64,000 nt of DNA from an uncultured Collinsella sp. (GCA_900542165.1 UQMM01000001.1:62001-126000), one strand, 5' to 3'. Positions 7,613-17,084 are shown, counted from the stretch's first letter. Notes: generated by a model from the sequence alone, not told the origin. Numbers and translations are program-made.

Positions 7613-10366
7613 TCACTCGTCCTGCTGAGCCGCGGGCCCATCGTTCGGCGTGGCCTGCCTGCGCGGGGCATGCCGGGAATTGATGTAGTCGTATGCGTAG
7701 GCGATCTCCGCGACGGGGACCTCCACGTGGTAATGGGCGGAAATGTCAGAGAAGCTCGTGCGGAATGCCTCGACGAAATCGTTGTGTTCATTGGCGAAGC
7801 GCTGCTCGTCTGCGTAGTTCTCGATGGGGCTTCTGGTCACGAGGCGCTCCACGAGACAACACAGGTGCACGTAGAGCCCCATGCTCACACGAGCGCCAAT
7901 CACGTCTCCGGTGAGCTGCTGGAGCCGCTCTGCGGCACTCTCGATTTCGCCGAAGAGCTTGTTGGGGTTAAGGATTGTGATGGACTCGACCACGTTCCTG
8001 AGGGTCATGTTCTTGACGAGATTCTGGTGGAACGTGCGCAAGCTGTCAGCGTCGAGCAAGCGTGCGAAGGCGCGGTCTATCTGGGCCGTTCCTTCGCCGG
8101 CGATGAGTTCCTCGAGCGAAATGAACGGGACTCCGTCGGCGTGCGGATTGTCCGTGCCGATGACCGAGCGCACGTTGTACTGGGAGAAGGCGGCATCCTC
8201 AGATCCGTTATTGGCGAGCTGCCGCCAGTCAACGGCGACAAGCCGCGCGGGGGACTCGCCAGGCAGGCTCTGCGCCACGAGATCGCGGATCCGCGCAGCT
8301 GCGTCAAGTCCGCCTTCGGAGCAGAAGACAATCGCGTCCGGTCGGGCGTTGCGCGCCACGATGTGATAATTACAGGTGCAAGCTGCCGCAGCATCGTCGA
8401 GAACCTCTCGCACGGAGCGACCCGCGATAAGTCCGGCGCCAACCTCCACCGCAAGGCCGGTAGAGGCGTTGTTGATGATGCCGAGCGTCATGCCGGAGGT
8501 GGATTCCATACTCTTATAAATATCCTGGAGCGATCCCATGTCCACGAGGATGACGACCTCGTCTGCGTAGGAGAAGCGGTCGATGATTTGCTGAAGAGGA
8601 ACAGCGACGTCCGTAACCTTCTGGTCGTAGGGCATGTCGATGGCCTCGAAGACCCTCGTGTCAAGAATCCGATTGGCGGCGTCGGCGATGCTCGTGGCGG
8701 TCGAGTAGCCATGACTGAGGACGATACCGACGCTCCGACGACGCTTAGACGGGTCGAGTGCGAGTGCCGCATGCGCAAGGACGAGCAGACACGTGAGATC
8801 GTCGAGTGCGATGCCGAGCGTGGCCTTGAGTTCATCAGCGATGCAGGCGCAGACAGTAACGGCAAAGCGGTTGCGCTGGGCCACGACGCCGCGCATGCCG
8901 GAAAGCTCGCTTGCATGGGAGCTCTTCCAACGCGAGAGGCTTGCGGGCGGCCACAGCTGGAGGCAGATGCCCTGGGCGATTAGATGCGAGCTCTTTCGGG
9001 ACAAATCGATCGAGTAGAGTTCGTTCACGGAAGTGACGACGCTGTCGGCGATCTGCTCGTATGCGTCGGACTTCGAGCGGCCCGGGTTTTGCCCGAACGC
9101 CAGGTAGTCCTCGAGGTCGCGGGCTCGCTCCACCAGCTGAGCGCTGCACGCGCCCCCATCAAGCGTGCCTTCGCGATAGCTCTCGTATGGCTCCAGCATG
9201 GCGTCGAGTACATGCCGTGCGCGGTCGTCCGCCTGGCTTTGGATGCTCCGGGTGGTGTCGATGAGCTGCATGTCGTTCTCGCTGCGCTCGAGTGCGGAGC
9301 CAGCAAGGATTGCGGAGGGAAGCTGGTAGGTGCGAATCTCCAGGCTGTCACCCTTCGTGTCTAGATAGGCCTCGGCGCAACAGTTGGTGATGCAGTCGCG
9401 CAGGCCGCGTACGTTCTCCTCGAAGTTGGTGCCGGCGAGGGCTCGGAAGGCTCCGCGACTTATGAGGATGTCGCGTCCTATGCGTCGGCCCTCCTCCTTG
9501 AGGAAGTGGAGAGTCAGTTCCTCACGCTCCTCCTGGGTGCGCTCGCGCAGAGACGGCACCTGGGCGGACATGGGGATGCGACGCGTGAGGCTGCGGCACT
9601 CGGTACTGTCTGCCTCGTTTGAGGTGGCAAAGATAAGGCGCACAGCAGGGGCTGGCACAATGGCGCCCGCCTGTGCGGAGGCCCACTCCAAGAGCGCGTC
9701 CTGGGCAGCGGGTGAGAGGGCGTCGACGTCCTTGAGATAAACGATGCCGCCGCTCGCCCGATCTGCAGGCCCGCCATCTGCGCACAGGTCGTGAGTGAGC
9801 GCGCGGGCATCGTCTGCGTAATGCGAGCAGTCGATGCTCACAAGCTTGGCTTCCTGCTGCAGGACGCCGACGTTCTTGCCGTATTCGAGGGCAAGTTCGG
9901 CGAGTAGACCCTTGCCGGTTCCCGAGGCGCCACAGAGCAGGATGGGCAGGCCAGCTGGCGGGTACTTGAGCGCGGCGCAGAGCTGGCTGATGCAGGGCGC
10001 AAGGCTCAGCTCGTGACCGATTGCGCGGTCGAAGTCGAGTCGCTCGCCGTTTCCGAGCGTGGCGAAGAGCTGCTCGACCGAAGGGTAGGTGCTACGCTCA
10101 ATGCGAGACTGGAAGAAGCGTTCGAGGGAGCGGCGGTGGAAGTAGCACACCGGTCGTGCCCCTGCTTTCACCACGAGGCCAGCGCGCACGAGCTCGTTGA
10201 GATACTGACTTGCCAGGCTGCGCGAGATGGCGAGCGAGTCGGTTATAGATGCCGTGGTGAAGTGGTCGAGACGGTTCTGGATGCGCCCGCCCCGCGTGCT
10301 GCCAAGCTCGCGCGTGATGCGATCGAGGTAGGCAAGCAGGTCTTTCTGTGTCTCGGGGATGTTCAT
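7613..10366 (-). CDS. levR: LevR-type transcriptional activator (HTH, AAA+, PRD, EIIA-like, PRD)
   Basis: 917-residue PTS-controlled regulator. Domains: helix-turn-helix at about 20-75; AAA+ ATPase with Walker A GASGTGKG at 146-153 and a Walker B-like GGIVYLKDVD near 206; a PTS regulation domain in the middle; a mannose-type EIIA-like domain with VGIVLSHGYSTATS; and a second PTS regulation domain ending near the C-terminus (SAHYHVEVPVAEIAYAYDYI). PRD histidines are phosphorylated by HPr or EIIB to tune activity to sugar flux. No GAFTGA sigma54-contact loop is visible between the Walker motifs. AAAGGAGG lies nine bases before the ATG. Probably controls the fructan PTS/GH32 operon at 14949-10915. 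A second, gutted copy is at 15013-15228. Confidence 0.85.
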   Translation of the reverse strand: MNIPETQKDLLAYLDRITRELGSTRGGRIQNRLDHFTTASITDSLAISRSLASQYLNELVRAGLVVKAGARPVCYFHRRSLERFFQSRIERSTYPSVEQLFATLGNGERLDFDRAIGHELSLAPCISQLCAALKYPPAGLPILLCGASGTGKGLLAELALEYGKNVGVLQQEAKLVSIDCSHYADDARALTHDLCADGGPADRASGGIVYLKDVDALSPAAQDALLEWASAQAGAIVPAPAVRLIFATSNEADSTECRSLTRRIPMSAQVPSLRERTQEEREELTLHFLKEEGRRIGRDILISRGAFRALAGTNFEENVRGLRDCITNCCAEAYLDTKGDSLEIRTYQLPSAILAGSALERSENDMQLIDTTRSIQSQADDRARHVLDAMLEPYESYREGTLDGGACSAQLVERARDLEDYLAFGQNPGRSKSDAYEQIADSVVTSVNELYSIDLSRKSSHLIAQGICLQLWPPASLSRWKSSHASELSGMRGVVAQRNRFAVTVCACIADELKATLGIALDDLTCLLVLAHAALALDPSKRRRSVGIVLSHGYSTATSIADAANRILDTRVFEAIDMPYDQKVTDVAVPLQQIIDRFSYADEVVILVDMGSLQDIYKSMESTSGMTLGIINNASTGLAVEVGAGLIAGRSVREVLDDAAAACTCNYHIVARNARPDAIVFCSEGGLDAAARIRDLVAQSLPGESPARLVAVDWRQLANNGSEDAAFSQYNVRSVIGTDNPHADGVPFISLEELIAGEGTAQIDRAFARLLDADSLRTFHQNLVKNMTLRNVVESITILNPNKLFGEIESAAERLQQLTGDVIGARVSMGLYVHLCCLVERLVTRSPIENYADEQRFANEHNDFVEAFRTSFSDISAHYHVEVPVAEIAYAYDYINSRHAPRRQATPNDGPAAQQDE

Positions 10367-10914
10367 GCGGCTGGTCCTCCTTTCGTCCTACACCTTACGG
10401 GCGGGGTGGTGCTCGGGACGGGTTGGCGCCCGCGTTTTGTCACGGGCACGTGAACTTCGGCACTCCATGATACATCTGTAGTGACATATGGCAACTTCTC
10501 GACACCTGCGCTCGACACAGCGAGCGGCAACAGCGCTGTCCGCCGAGCGCCTCACGGGCGTATCCCAACCGTAGGAGTGCGCTTTGCCACCTTTGACTGC
10601 CTCCCTGTCGGCAAGCGGCTCGCCGTTCGCTCCGTCTCTGACCACATCGCTCGAATCGGCTCTGCCGCCGGCGCTGTGGTGGCCGTCGTGCCCGCAAAGG
10701 TCATCAAGCAGGCCGACGAGGTCACCGCGGGCAAGGTCTCCCTCGTCGACGCACTCAGGAATCTGTAGGCGAGGCCCCTAAGGCCGCCTCGCTGTCGGCA
10801 GCCCGGGGCCATGTGCCATCAGGGCACAGGACGAGTCCGGTCGCCGGAATGCGGCCGGACCCGTTGTTCGCGTGTTTTGCTGGGGGAGTCGCTGTGGCGA
10901 CGAGGTTCACTGGC
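10367..10914. other. Intergenic region: levR upstream segment plus an unidentified gene fragment
   Basis: 10367-10570 is closely similar to 15210-15420 and is the upstream region of both levR copies. Plus-strand 10560-10768 encodes an unrecognised fragment ending SAAGAVVAVVPAKVIKQADE and then about 15 more residues (VTAGKVSLVDALRNL), with no convincing start. It looks like the 3' end of a lost gene. Short GC-rich inverted repeats at about 10767-10790 and 10830-10852 have no T tract. Confidence 0.4.
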
Positions 10915-12351
10915 TTACTTTTCCTGTTCGCGCAGCCCCTTCGCCAAGGCTATGTTGGACAGTTTGAGTTCGCCATTCGTTACCGTAACAGCAAGCGAGT
11001 GGCCGAACTTCTCGCAGACGCGTGTCGTGAGTGCGGTACCGTCGAGGTAGAGGACGAGGATGTTGTCGTCAACGATGAGCTGCAGGTGGTAAGAACGCCC
11101 GGACTCGAGCCAGACTGGCCTCCAAAGCCCCTTATCCATTACGCGGAACCACTTGTAACAGGGGCTCTTGTCGAACGAGAGCCGATTCGCGTCGAGGTCG
11201 AAGCGGTATTCGTACGACTCGTCGGTCTCGAGATTCTTGTAGGCTCGAATTGAGAAGTCGCAAGCGTCCCTGAACGTCACGTCTGCCTCGAAGCAGAAGA
11301 TCTCGCCTGCGTTTTCGGTGATTACGCACTCCGTTCGTTCGTGGTCTCCGCGAAGCTCGATATCCGGGACGGCATCAGGGCACTCGAACGCATCCTTTAT
11401 GCTTTGGGGAGGGCGAACGCCGAGGGTGCCATTGGGGCGCTGGTACACCTCATGGGGCATAAACGAGCCACCCCAAAGCCAGTTGGCCCGGTCATCGTCG
11501 TTCTCGCGCGTGGGGACCCAGCCGGACAGAATCCTGCGCGATCCGTCGAAGGCGGTCCGTCCGGCGTAATACGCCCTCCCGTCGAAGGCGTCATCTCTCG
11601 GCTTCTCCCACGGACCGTAGAGATCGCGGCTCATGCGGTAGACGATCTTGTTCTCGTCGCTGTACTCAGAGTAGACCAGGTACCACCAATCGCCAATTTT
11701 AAAAATGTCTGGCATTTCGAACATGGTGTAGAGGCCGGGGGCCCAGAAGTCGCCCTTGAACTGCCAGTGCTCGAGGTCCTTCGACGTAAAGTGAACGAGC
11801 CTGCCAGTTTGGAGGGTTTTGGAGGGGTCGTCTCCCTTACGCGTGCCCAGTACGAGGAGGTATTCCTTCCGGTCGTCATCCCATATTACGAAAGGGTCGC
11901 GCCAGTTGCGCCCATCGTATCCTGGCTGAGGCGTGAGCTCTACTGCAACGCCCGTCTTTTTCCACGTCGCATAATCATCCGAGCAGGCCTTCGCCTGCAT
12001 GAGCACCTGGGACGTTTTGCCTTCTCGCAGGTAGTTGCGGTTGAACCCGGTATAGAAAGCGCGTACCTCCCCTTTTGCCTCGTAAACGGTTCCGGCGTAG
12101 ATGAACTGGTCTTGGTCGTCTTCTCCGCCGTGGGGGATCGCCGTTCCGTGTTCCTGGTACGTCACGAAGTCCTGGGTGGTCGCGAGCGACCACCCAAAGG
12201 GCTGTCCTTCGGCAAGCGGAGCGGGGTCGCGCGTGTCACGCTGGTGGTATAGATAGAACGTGCCGTCCTTGCCGAAGGGCATGACGTCTCCCACCCACAC
12301 GTCCTTCGGTTGGTAGAACAGGTGCTGGTTATTGGTCGGGACTTTGCGCAT
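10915..12351 (-). CDS. Glycoside hydrolase family 32 (fructan/sucrose-phosphate hydrolase type)
   Basis: Hydrolyses beta-fructosides, here probably a phosphorylated sucrose or short fructan brought in by the adjacent PTS. No signal peptide is seen, so it is cytoplasmic. The five-bladed propeller motifs are present in divergent form. The nucleophile block reads WVGDVMPF instead of the usual WMNDPNG (Asp kept). The RDP motif is NWRDPFVIW. The acid/base block is FEMPDIF (Glu kept). A C-terminal beta-sandwich follows (about 330-478). AGGAGG precedes the ATG. Last gene of the PTS operon, 29 bp after EIIA. The linkage and whether the substrate is phosphorylated cannot be read from sequence. Confidence 0.8.
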   Translation of the reverse strand: MRKVPTNNQHLFYQPKDVWVGDVMPFGKDGTFYLYHQRDTRDPAPLAEGQPFGWSLATTQDFVTYQEHGTAIPHGGEDDQDQFIYAGTVYEAKGEVRAFYTGFNRNYLREGKTSQVLMQAKACSDDYATWKKTGVAVELTPQPGYDGRNWRDPFVIWDDDRKEYLLVLGTRKGDDPSKTLQTGRLVHFTSKDLEHWQFKGDFWAPGLYTMFEMPDIFKIGDWWYLVYSEYSDENKIVYRMSRDLYGPWEKPRDDAFDGRAYYAGRTAFDGSRRILSGWVPTRENDDDRANWLWGGSFMPHEVYQRPNGTLGVRPPQSIKDAFECPDAVPDIELRGDHERTECVITENAGEIFCFEADVTFRDACDFSIRAYKNLETDESYEYRFDLDANRLSFDKSPCYKWFRVMDKGLWRPVWLESGRSYHLQLIVDDNILVLYLDGTALTTRVCEKFGHSLAVTVTNGELKLSNIALAKGLREQEK

Positions 12352-12380
12352 GTCTCGTCCTCCTTACTGTCGCGTCTTTC

Positions 12381-12785
12381 CTATTCGTCTTCTTCGTCAA
12401 CGTCCGGAGTAAGATCTCCGAGGTAGACGAGCTGCTCTTTGGCTTGGGTGACGACATGCCTCACCACATCGGGAGTAAGCTGTCCGGCGTGGAGCGAGAG
12501 CTCGAGGGCCACGGGAAGGTTTACGCCGGTCACTATGAACGCGCCTCGCGGAGCCGAGCAGGCTACGAGCTGGTTTACGCTGCCCTGAAGGATGTCGGTG
12601 AGAACGAGGGTCTCGTCATCTTCGGCGATGCCCTCGAATGCGCTGGCGAGCTTCTCCTCGAGCGGGGTTTCGTCTGTAAACGCGCAGACAACCCTGATGT
12701 CGTGCCCCGGTCCTATGATGGCCTTGAGCGTGTCTCCGAGTCCGGCTGCCAGGCCGTAGTGCGATGCAATGATGATGTGCCTCAT
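12381..12785 (-). CDS. levD: PTS EIIA, mannose/fructose/sorbose family
   Basis: Cytoplasmic phosphocarrier that takes phosphate from HPr on the conserved His in IIASHYGLAAG (residue 9) and passes it to EIIB. 134 residues, the usual size for a free-standing EIIA-Man domain. VLTDILQGSVNQLV and GVNLPVALEL are the family strand/loop motifs; the common DLxGGTP is altered to DILQGSV. Ends with an acidic tail. Lies between EIID and the GH32 hydrolase in one operon. Confidence 0.85.
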   Translation of the reverse strand: MRHIIIASHYGLAAGLGDTLKAIIGPGHDIRVVCAFTDETPLEEKLASAFEGIAEDDETLVLTDILQGSVNQLVACSAPRGAFIVTGVNLPVALELSLHAGQLTPDVVRHVVTQAKEQLVYLGDLTPDVDEEDE

Positions 12786-12818
12786 AATGCGTCCTTTGTG
12801 GGTTGGTCTAGCCCTAGG

Positions 12819-13679
12819 CTAGGCAGCAAGAATGCCGAAAGCCGCGCACACCCACGAGATGATGAGGATGCCGAGGACAATCTTGTTGATGCTGACCTTG
12901 CGCTTGACGAGGGCGTAGACGATGGCTGTGGCTATTACGGGCAGCATGCCGACCATGATTTGGTCGAGGATGCCCGTCTGGACGTCGAGCGTGACGTCAC
13001 CCATGGTGAACGTGAGACCACACGAGACCTTGATGACGGTGGGGATGAGCGCACCGACGACCATCATGCCAAGTGCCGACGTCGACTCGGTGAAAACGGA
13101 CATCTTCTCGGCAAGGGTCGTGAAGAGCTTGTCGCCGAACTTATAGCCTATGCGCCAGTCAAAGAGCTTCCATACGAAGATGGCGATGGCGACGGCGAGC
13201 CAGAGAAGCACGCCGACGGGGTTTCCCGCCTGTCCCATGTAGGCGGCGATGGAGCCGAAGATGGTGGGAATGAGGATGGCGAAGATCGTATCGCCGACTC
13301 CTGAGAGGGAGCCCATGAGGCCAATCTTAAGGTCTTGGACCGCGTCGATGGCGTCATTGTGCCCCTTGTCCTCCAAGGCTAGGCCGGCGCCGAGGAGCAG
13401 GCCGCTTACCTGGGGAGTCGCATTGTAATAGCGATAGGTGCTCAGAAGTGACCTGCGGTAGCCCTCCTCGTCTCCTGCATAGATCTTGCGCAGGGCGGGT
13501 TCGGTTGCGAACATGACCGCCGGGGCACACTGGGACTCATAGTTATAGATGGACGCGCCGAGCATCCAGCGGCGGCCGCAACGGTCGAGATCGGAAACGG
13601 TGAGGACTGGCTGGTACGTTCCGTCTGCCAGGCGGGTTGGCGCTTCGTTTGCCTTGGTGGCGTTAACTTCGTTACTCAT
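12819..13679 (-). CDS. levG: PTS EIID, mannose family
   Basis: Membrane subunit that forms the sugar channel together with EIIC. 286 residues. The N-terminal cytoplasmic part has RRWMLGASIYNYESQCAP, then the typical GLMGSLSGVGDTIF motif at about 120-135, and several hydrophobic helices to the C-terminus. The start overlaps the EIIC stop by 8 bases, so translation is coupled. The product is distinct from the EIID at 17998-18918, which belongs to the general mannose PTS. Confidence 0.9.
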   Translation of the reverse strand: MSNEVNATKANEAPTRLADGTYQPVLTVSDLDRCGRRWMLGASIYNYESQCAPAVMFATEPALRKIYAGDEEGYRRSLLSTYRYYNATPQVSGLLLGAGLALEDKGHNDAIDAVQDLKIGLMGSLSGVGDTIFAILIPTIFGSIAAYMGQAGNPVGVLLWLAVAIAIFVWKLFDWRIGYKFGDKLFTTLAEKMSVFTESTSALGMMVVGALIPTVIKVSCGLTFTMGDVTLDVQTGILDQIMVGMLPVIATAIVYALVKRKVSINKIVLGILIISWVCAAFGILAA

Positions 13680-14445
13680 CTTCCAGACCTCCAGCGTCGA
13701 GGGCGTTTACGGACGGATTGCTGTGCGACTTGTAGTACTCGATGGCCGCGGCGGCACCGAGCAGGGCAATGGGGAGAATGCTTATCTGCAGGTAGGCGGC
13801 CAGAACGAAGCCAACGATGGCGTAGGCGATGAATTTCTTCATTGGCATGAAGGACAGAAGCATCGCAAGGCCGACGACGGGGAGGATACCGGCGGCGATG
13901 GAGAGGCCGGTCGTGAACCAGGAGGGCATGACGGAGAGGAAAGCGTTGACGGCATCGGCGCCAAAGAGCAGTACGGCAAACGTGGGGATGGCCGCCGTAA
14001 GGCCATAGAAGACCGGACCGAGGAAAAGTACGCTCTTCATCTGCGAGTACTTGCCCTCTTCGGCAAAGCGCTGCGAGGTACGCCCGAGGAAGCCGTTTGC
14101 CGTCTTGGCGATGACGTCGAGCTGAAGGCCGAGCATGCCGACTGCGATTCCGGCGGCAACGCCGACGCTCGCCTCCTGACCCGAGGTGATGGCAACGACG
14201 GCGCCAATGATGGCGGCAGTGGGATAGTCGGGGACGGAGGCTCCTCCCATGGCCGCCACGCCCAGGCTCATGAGTTGGACGATGGCGCCGACGGCGAGGC
14301 CGGTTACGGGGTCGCCGAGCGCAAGTCCAACGAACCATGCTGGCGTGACGGACATGTTCGTGAGAATTTGTCCCGCGTTCTTCTCGGCTCCGTAGATGAA
14401 GGCGATGAGTGTAACGACGGCTATCTGGATGATGGATGGTGTCAT
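13672..14445 (-). CDS. levF: PTS EIIC, mannose family
   Basis: Polytopic membrane permease subunit of 257 residues. Family features are the N-terminal helix, the GLALGDPVTGLAVGAIVQL segment that carries substrate contacts, GGASVPDYPTAAIIG, and a run of hydrophobic helices to a short charged C-terminus. Sits 15 bp after EIIB and overlaps EIID by 8 bp. Works with 12381-14949 as one transporter. Confidence 0.9.
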   Translation of the reverse strand: MTPSIIQIAVVTLIAFIYGAEKNAGQILTNMSVTPAWFVGLALGDPVTGLAVGAIVQLMSLGVAAMGGASVPDYPTAAIIGAVVAITSGQEASVGVAAGIAVGMLGLQLDVIAKTANGFLGRTSQRFAEEGKYSQMKSVLFLGPVFYGLTAAIPTFAVLLFGADAVNAFLSVMPSWFTTGLSIAAGILPVVGLAMLLSFMPMKKFIAYAIVGFVLAAYLQISILPIALLGAAAAIEYYKSHSNPSVNALDAGGLEDE

Positions 14446-14460
14446 AAGTTCACTCCCTTG

Positions 14461-14949
14461 CTAAAGCGTGATGATGCTGGAGAGCTCTACGGGCTTGTCG
14501 GCCGGCACATAGCGAACGGTGATGTCGCAGCCGGTGCCAGCAATCGCTCGATATGCGGGCAGCTCGTCTTTGGTGACGTAGGCGCGACTGCTCACCTGGA
14601 CGGCGTCTGACCCCTCTTCGGGAAAGACTGTGCCTCCGACCACGAGTGTGGGAACAACCTGGCCCGTCTGTATGACGTCGAGGATGGTCTGGGGGTCTCG
14701 CGCCACGATGAAGACCGTGTGGTCGTCGTACTTGCCCGCCCGATAGTTCGTGAGAGCCGTCTCCTTGTTGATAATGGAGAGGGCGACTCCCGAGGGCTTT
14801 GCCATCCGCATGGCGGCCTTCTTGGTCGGGTCGTTGGCGACGATGTCATCGATGACCATGAGACGCTGCGGACGGAACTCGGGTACCCACTGGGTTGCCA
14901 CTATGCCGTGTAGCAGGCGGTTGTCGATGCGTGCTGCGATGATGCTCAT
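14461..14949 (-). CDS. levE: PTS EIIB, mannose/fructose/sorbose family
   Basis: Cytoplasmic EIIB that carries phosphate on the His in RIDNRLLHGIVATQW (residue 14) and transfers it to the sugar during transport. 162 residues. The ATG at 14949 begins the conserved MSIIAARID; a 15-codon upstream extension would translate the ribosome-binding region. First intact gene of the fructan PTS operon. The 11 bases around its start also occur at about 7567-7577, where the rest of the gene is gone. Confidence 0.9.
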   Translation of the reverse strand: MSIIAARIDNRLLHGIVATQWVPEFRPQRLMVIDDIVANDPTKKAAMRMAKPSGVALSIINKETALTNYRAGKYDDHTVFIVARDPQTILDVIQTGQVVPTLVVGGTVFPEEGSDAVQVSSRAYVTKDELPAYRAIAGTGCDITVRYVPADKPVELSSIITL

Positions 14950-15420
14950 GTGATGTTGGCTTCCTTCCTTTGCTTGCGTGACGCGTTTCGGCATGGCCTG
15001 TGCCGAAGCGCGTCATTCGTCCTGCCGGGCCGCGGACCCGTCGTTCAGCGTGGCCTGCCTGCGCGGGGCATGCCGGGAATTGATGTAGTCGTATGCGTAG
15101 GCGATCTCCGCGACGGGGACCTCCACGTGGTAATGGGCGGAAATGTCAGAGAAGCTCGTGCGGAATGCGATCGAGGTAGGCTCTGTGTCTCGGGGATGTT
15201 CATGCGGCTGGTCCTCCTTTCGCCACACACCTTACGGGCGGGGTGGTGCGCGGAACGGGTTGGCGCCAGTGTTTCGTCACGGGCGCGTGCGCTTCGGCAC
15301 TCCATGCTACATCTGAGTGGCATATGGCGACTTCTCGACACTCGCGCTCGACACAGCGAGCGGAAATGGCGCTGCCTGCCGAGCGCCTCGCGGGCGCATC
15401 CCGACCGCAGAAGTGAGCGC
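14948..15420 (-). repeat. Second, deleted copy of the levR segment found at 7567-10570
   Basis: 14948-15168 matches 7567-7768, and 15169-15420 matches 10321-10570, both closely. The 2552 bp between (7769-10320 of the other copy) are missing here. Both parent ends carry ATGC, and one ATGC is kept at 15165-15168, so the deletion used a 4-bp microhomology. A further short deletion of about 12 bp lies just inside the N-terminal codons. Confidence 0.85.
15013..15228 (-). pseudogene. Remnant of a second levR (first and last codons only)
   Basis: Minus-strand frame begins MNIPETQ with AAAGGAGG upstream, as in the intact levR, then jumps to the last about 50 residues (AFRTSFSDISAHYHVEVPVA onward, ending QDE). 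The helix-turn-helix, ATPase, PRD1 and EIIA-like domains are all missing. It cannot act as the activator; the intact copy at 7613-10366 must serve both loci. Confidence 0.85.
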
Positions 15421-15883
15421 GAAGGCTCGTCGAAGTGCTGGGTGGGGGACCGGCGGTCTGGATACGCGGTTTCGTTCGGCGAAGGCGGCGAGGCGAATGG
15501 CATGGCGAACGTACGGGTTTGACGTGAACGGGTTGCCCGTGGCGGCGTGGTATCGGGAGGAGACGGTCGAGCAGGTGCTCGCGCCGCTGCTCGCCCGTCT
15601 CGCGCGCTCGCATCAGGAGAAGGGGTCGCAGGCCCATCTCGGCAACCCGGTGCGCATACGCTATTGCGACCGGGACGGCCACGTGTCGCGAACGGATATC
15701 GTCCGCCAGGTGGACGTCGCGCCGCGAAATGCAGACTCGCCTCAATCGTCGGTAAGGGGTGCCGCGGGCGATACGATGGAATCCACGGACCGCACCGCGC
15801 CGCCGAGATTGCGACGCGAACGCAGGCGATGCGCCCGAAAAACTCCTCCGCGCATGTAGGGCGAAACGCCAGATTGGAGCTCC
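15229..15883. other. Intergenic region with levR upstream copy and possible gene remnants
   Basis: 15229-15420 repeats the levR upstream region. Plus-strand 15430-15740 encodes MAWRTYGFDVNGLPVAAWYR and continues with a piece resembling the N-terminus of PRK/uridine-kinase-like proteins, then NPVRIRYCDRDGHVSRTDIV of unknown origin. There is no Walker A motif and no sign of a complete gene. Probably fragments left by rearrangement. Confidence 0.3.
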
Positions 15884-17084
15884 ATGAACGATTTCTCCTT
15901 CTACTCCCCCACCCGCTTTGTCTTTGGGCGAAAAGCGACCGACAAGGTTGGGGGACTCTGTCCGCCTCCGGCTACCGCTGAGCGCTCATTGTCTACGGCA
16001 GGGGTTCCGCAGTTCGCTGCGGAACGCTCGTCCGCGTGAGGGCATCGCTCGATGCCGCGGGCGTGGAGCACATCGGGCTTGGAGGGGTGCGTCCAAACCC
16101 CGAAATAGGCTTGGCACGAGAAGGCGTCGAGCTCGCACGGGCAAACGACGCCGACATCATCCTGCCCGTGGGCGGCGGCTCCGTCATGGACTGCGCGAAG
16201 GCCATCGCACTGGGGCGGTATACGACGGCGACGTATGGGACTTCTTCCGCAAGCGCGCCGTTCCCGCCGACCGCATCGACGTCGCCTGCGTGGTGACCAT
16301 CCCCGCATCCGGTTCCGAGGCCTCTAACTCCTGCGTTATCAGCAACGACGAGGAGCACCTCAAATGCAGCATTAACACGGACCTCAACCGCCCGGCCATC
16401 GCCTTCCTCGACCCGGAGCTGACCTTCAGCCTGCCCGCCTGCCAGACCGCCGCGGGAGTGACCGACATGATCGCCCATATCATGGAGCGACTCTTCTCCG
16501 GCGAGCCCGCCGTGGGCGTAACCGACAACATCGCCTGCGGGCTAGTGCGCGCCGCGAGGGAGGCGGCGCCCAAGGTGATGGAGAACCCCGATGACTACGA
16601 CGCCCGCGCCGAGATCATGTGGGTGGGTACGCTCGCCCATAACGCCCTGCGCGACGGCGATTGGACCTGCCGCGGCCTTGAGCACGAGCTATCCGCACTG
16701 GACACCAAGATCACGCACGGCGCCGGCCTCGCCGTCATCTTCCCCGCCTGGATGCGCTACGTATGGCGAGAGCACCCTGAGCGCTTCCTGGAGTTCAGCG
16801 CCCAGGCCCTTGGCATCGAACCCATCGATTCGGACGCGGACGAGCTCGATGTGGAGGTAACCCCCGAGCAGGCAATCGAGTACGCGGTCGAAGCGACCAT
16901 CGACGAGCTGCAGGATTTCTTCGTCTCGCTGGGAATGCCGCGCGCGCTATCGGAGTTCGGAGTCACCGAGGACGATATCGAAAAGATGATTCCGGGCCTC
17001 AAGATCAACCGCGGAGAGCTCTTCGGCAGCTTCAGGAAGCTCACGCTGGACAACGCGAGAAAGATTTACCGCAGCGCACTCTAG
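15884..17084 (+). pseudogene. Iron-containing alcohol dehydrogenase, multiple frameshifts
   Basis: Group III Fe-dependent alcohol dehydrogenase related to butanol dehydrogenase/YqhD. The ATG at 15884 opens MNDFSFYSPTRFVFGRKATD, then the frame is lost near 15955. A second frame gives the coenzyme-binding ILPVGGGSVMDCAKAIALG (about 16155-16213). A missing G near 16215 shifts to a third frame, which runs intact from GAVYDGDVWDFF to the stop at 17084. Metal-ligand His residues remain in MIAHIMER and ITHGAGLAVIFPAW. An in-frame TGA near 15980 in the middle frame adds a further lesion. At least two independent lesions make a sequencing artefact unlikely. Confidence 0.85.

Noticed and set aside
12444..13304. 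Asp/Gly-rich frame opposite PTS EIIA and EIID
   Set aside because: Composition typical of an antisense frame over membrane-protein codons.
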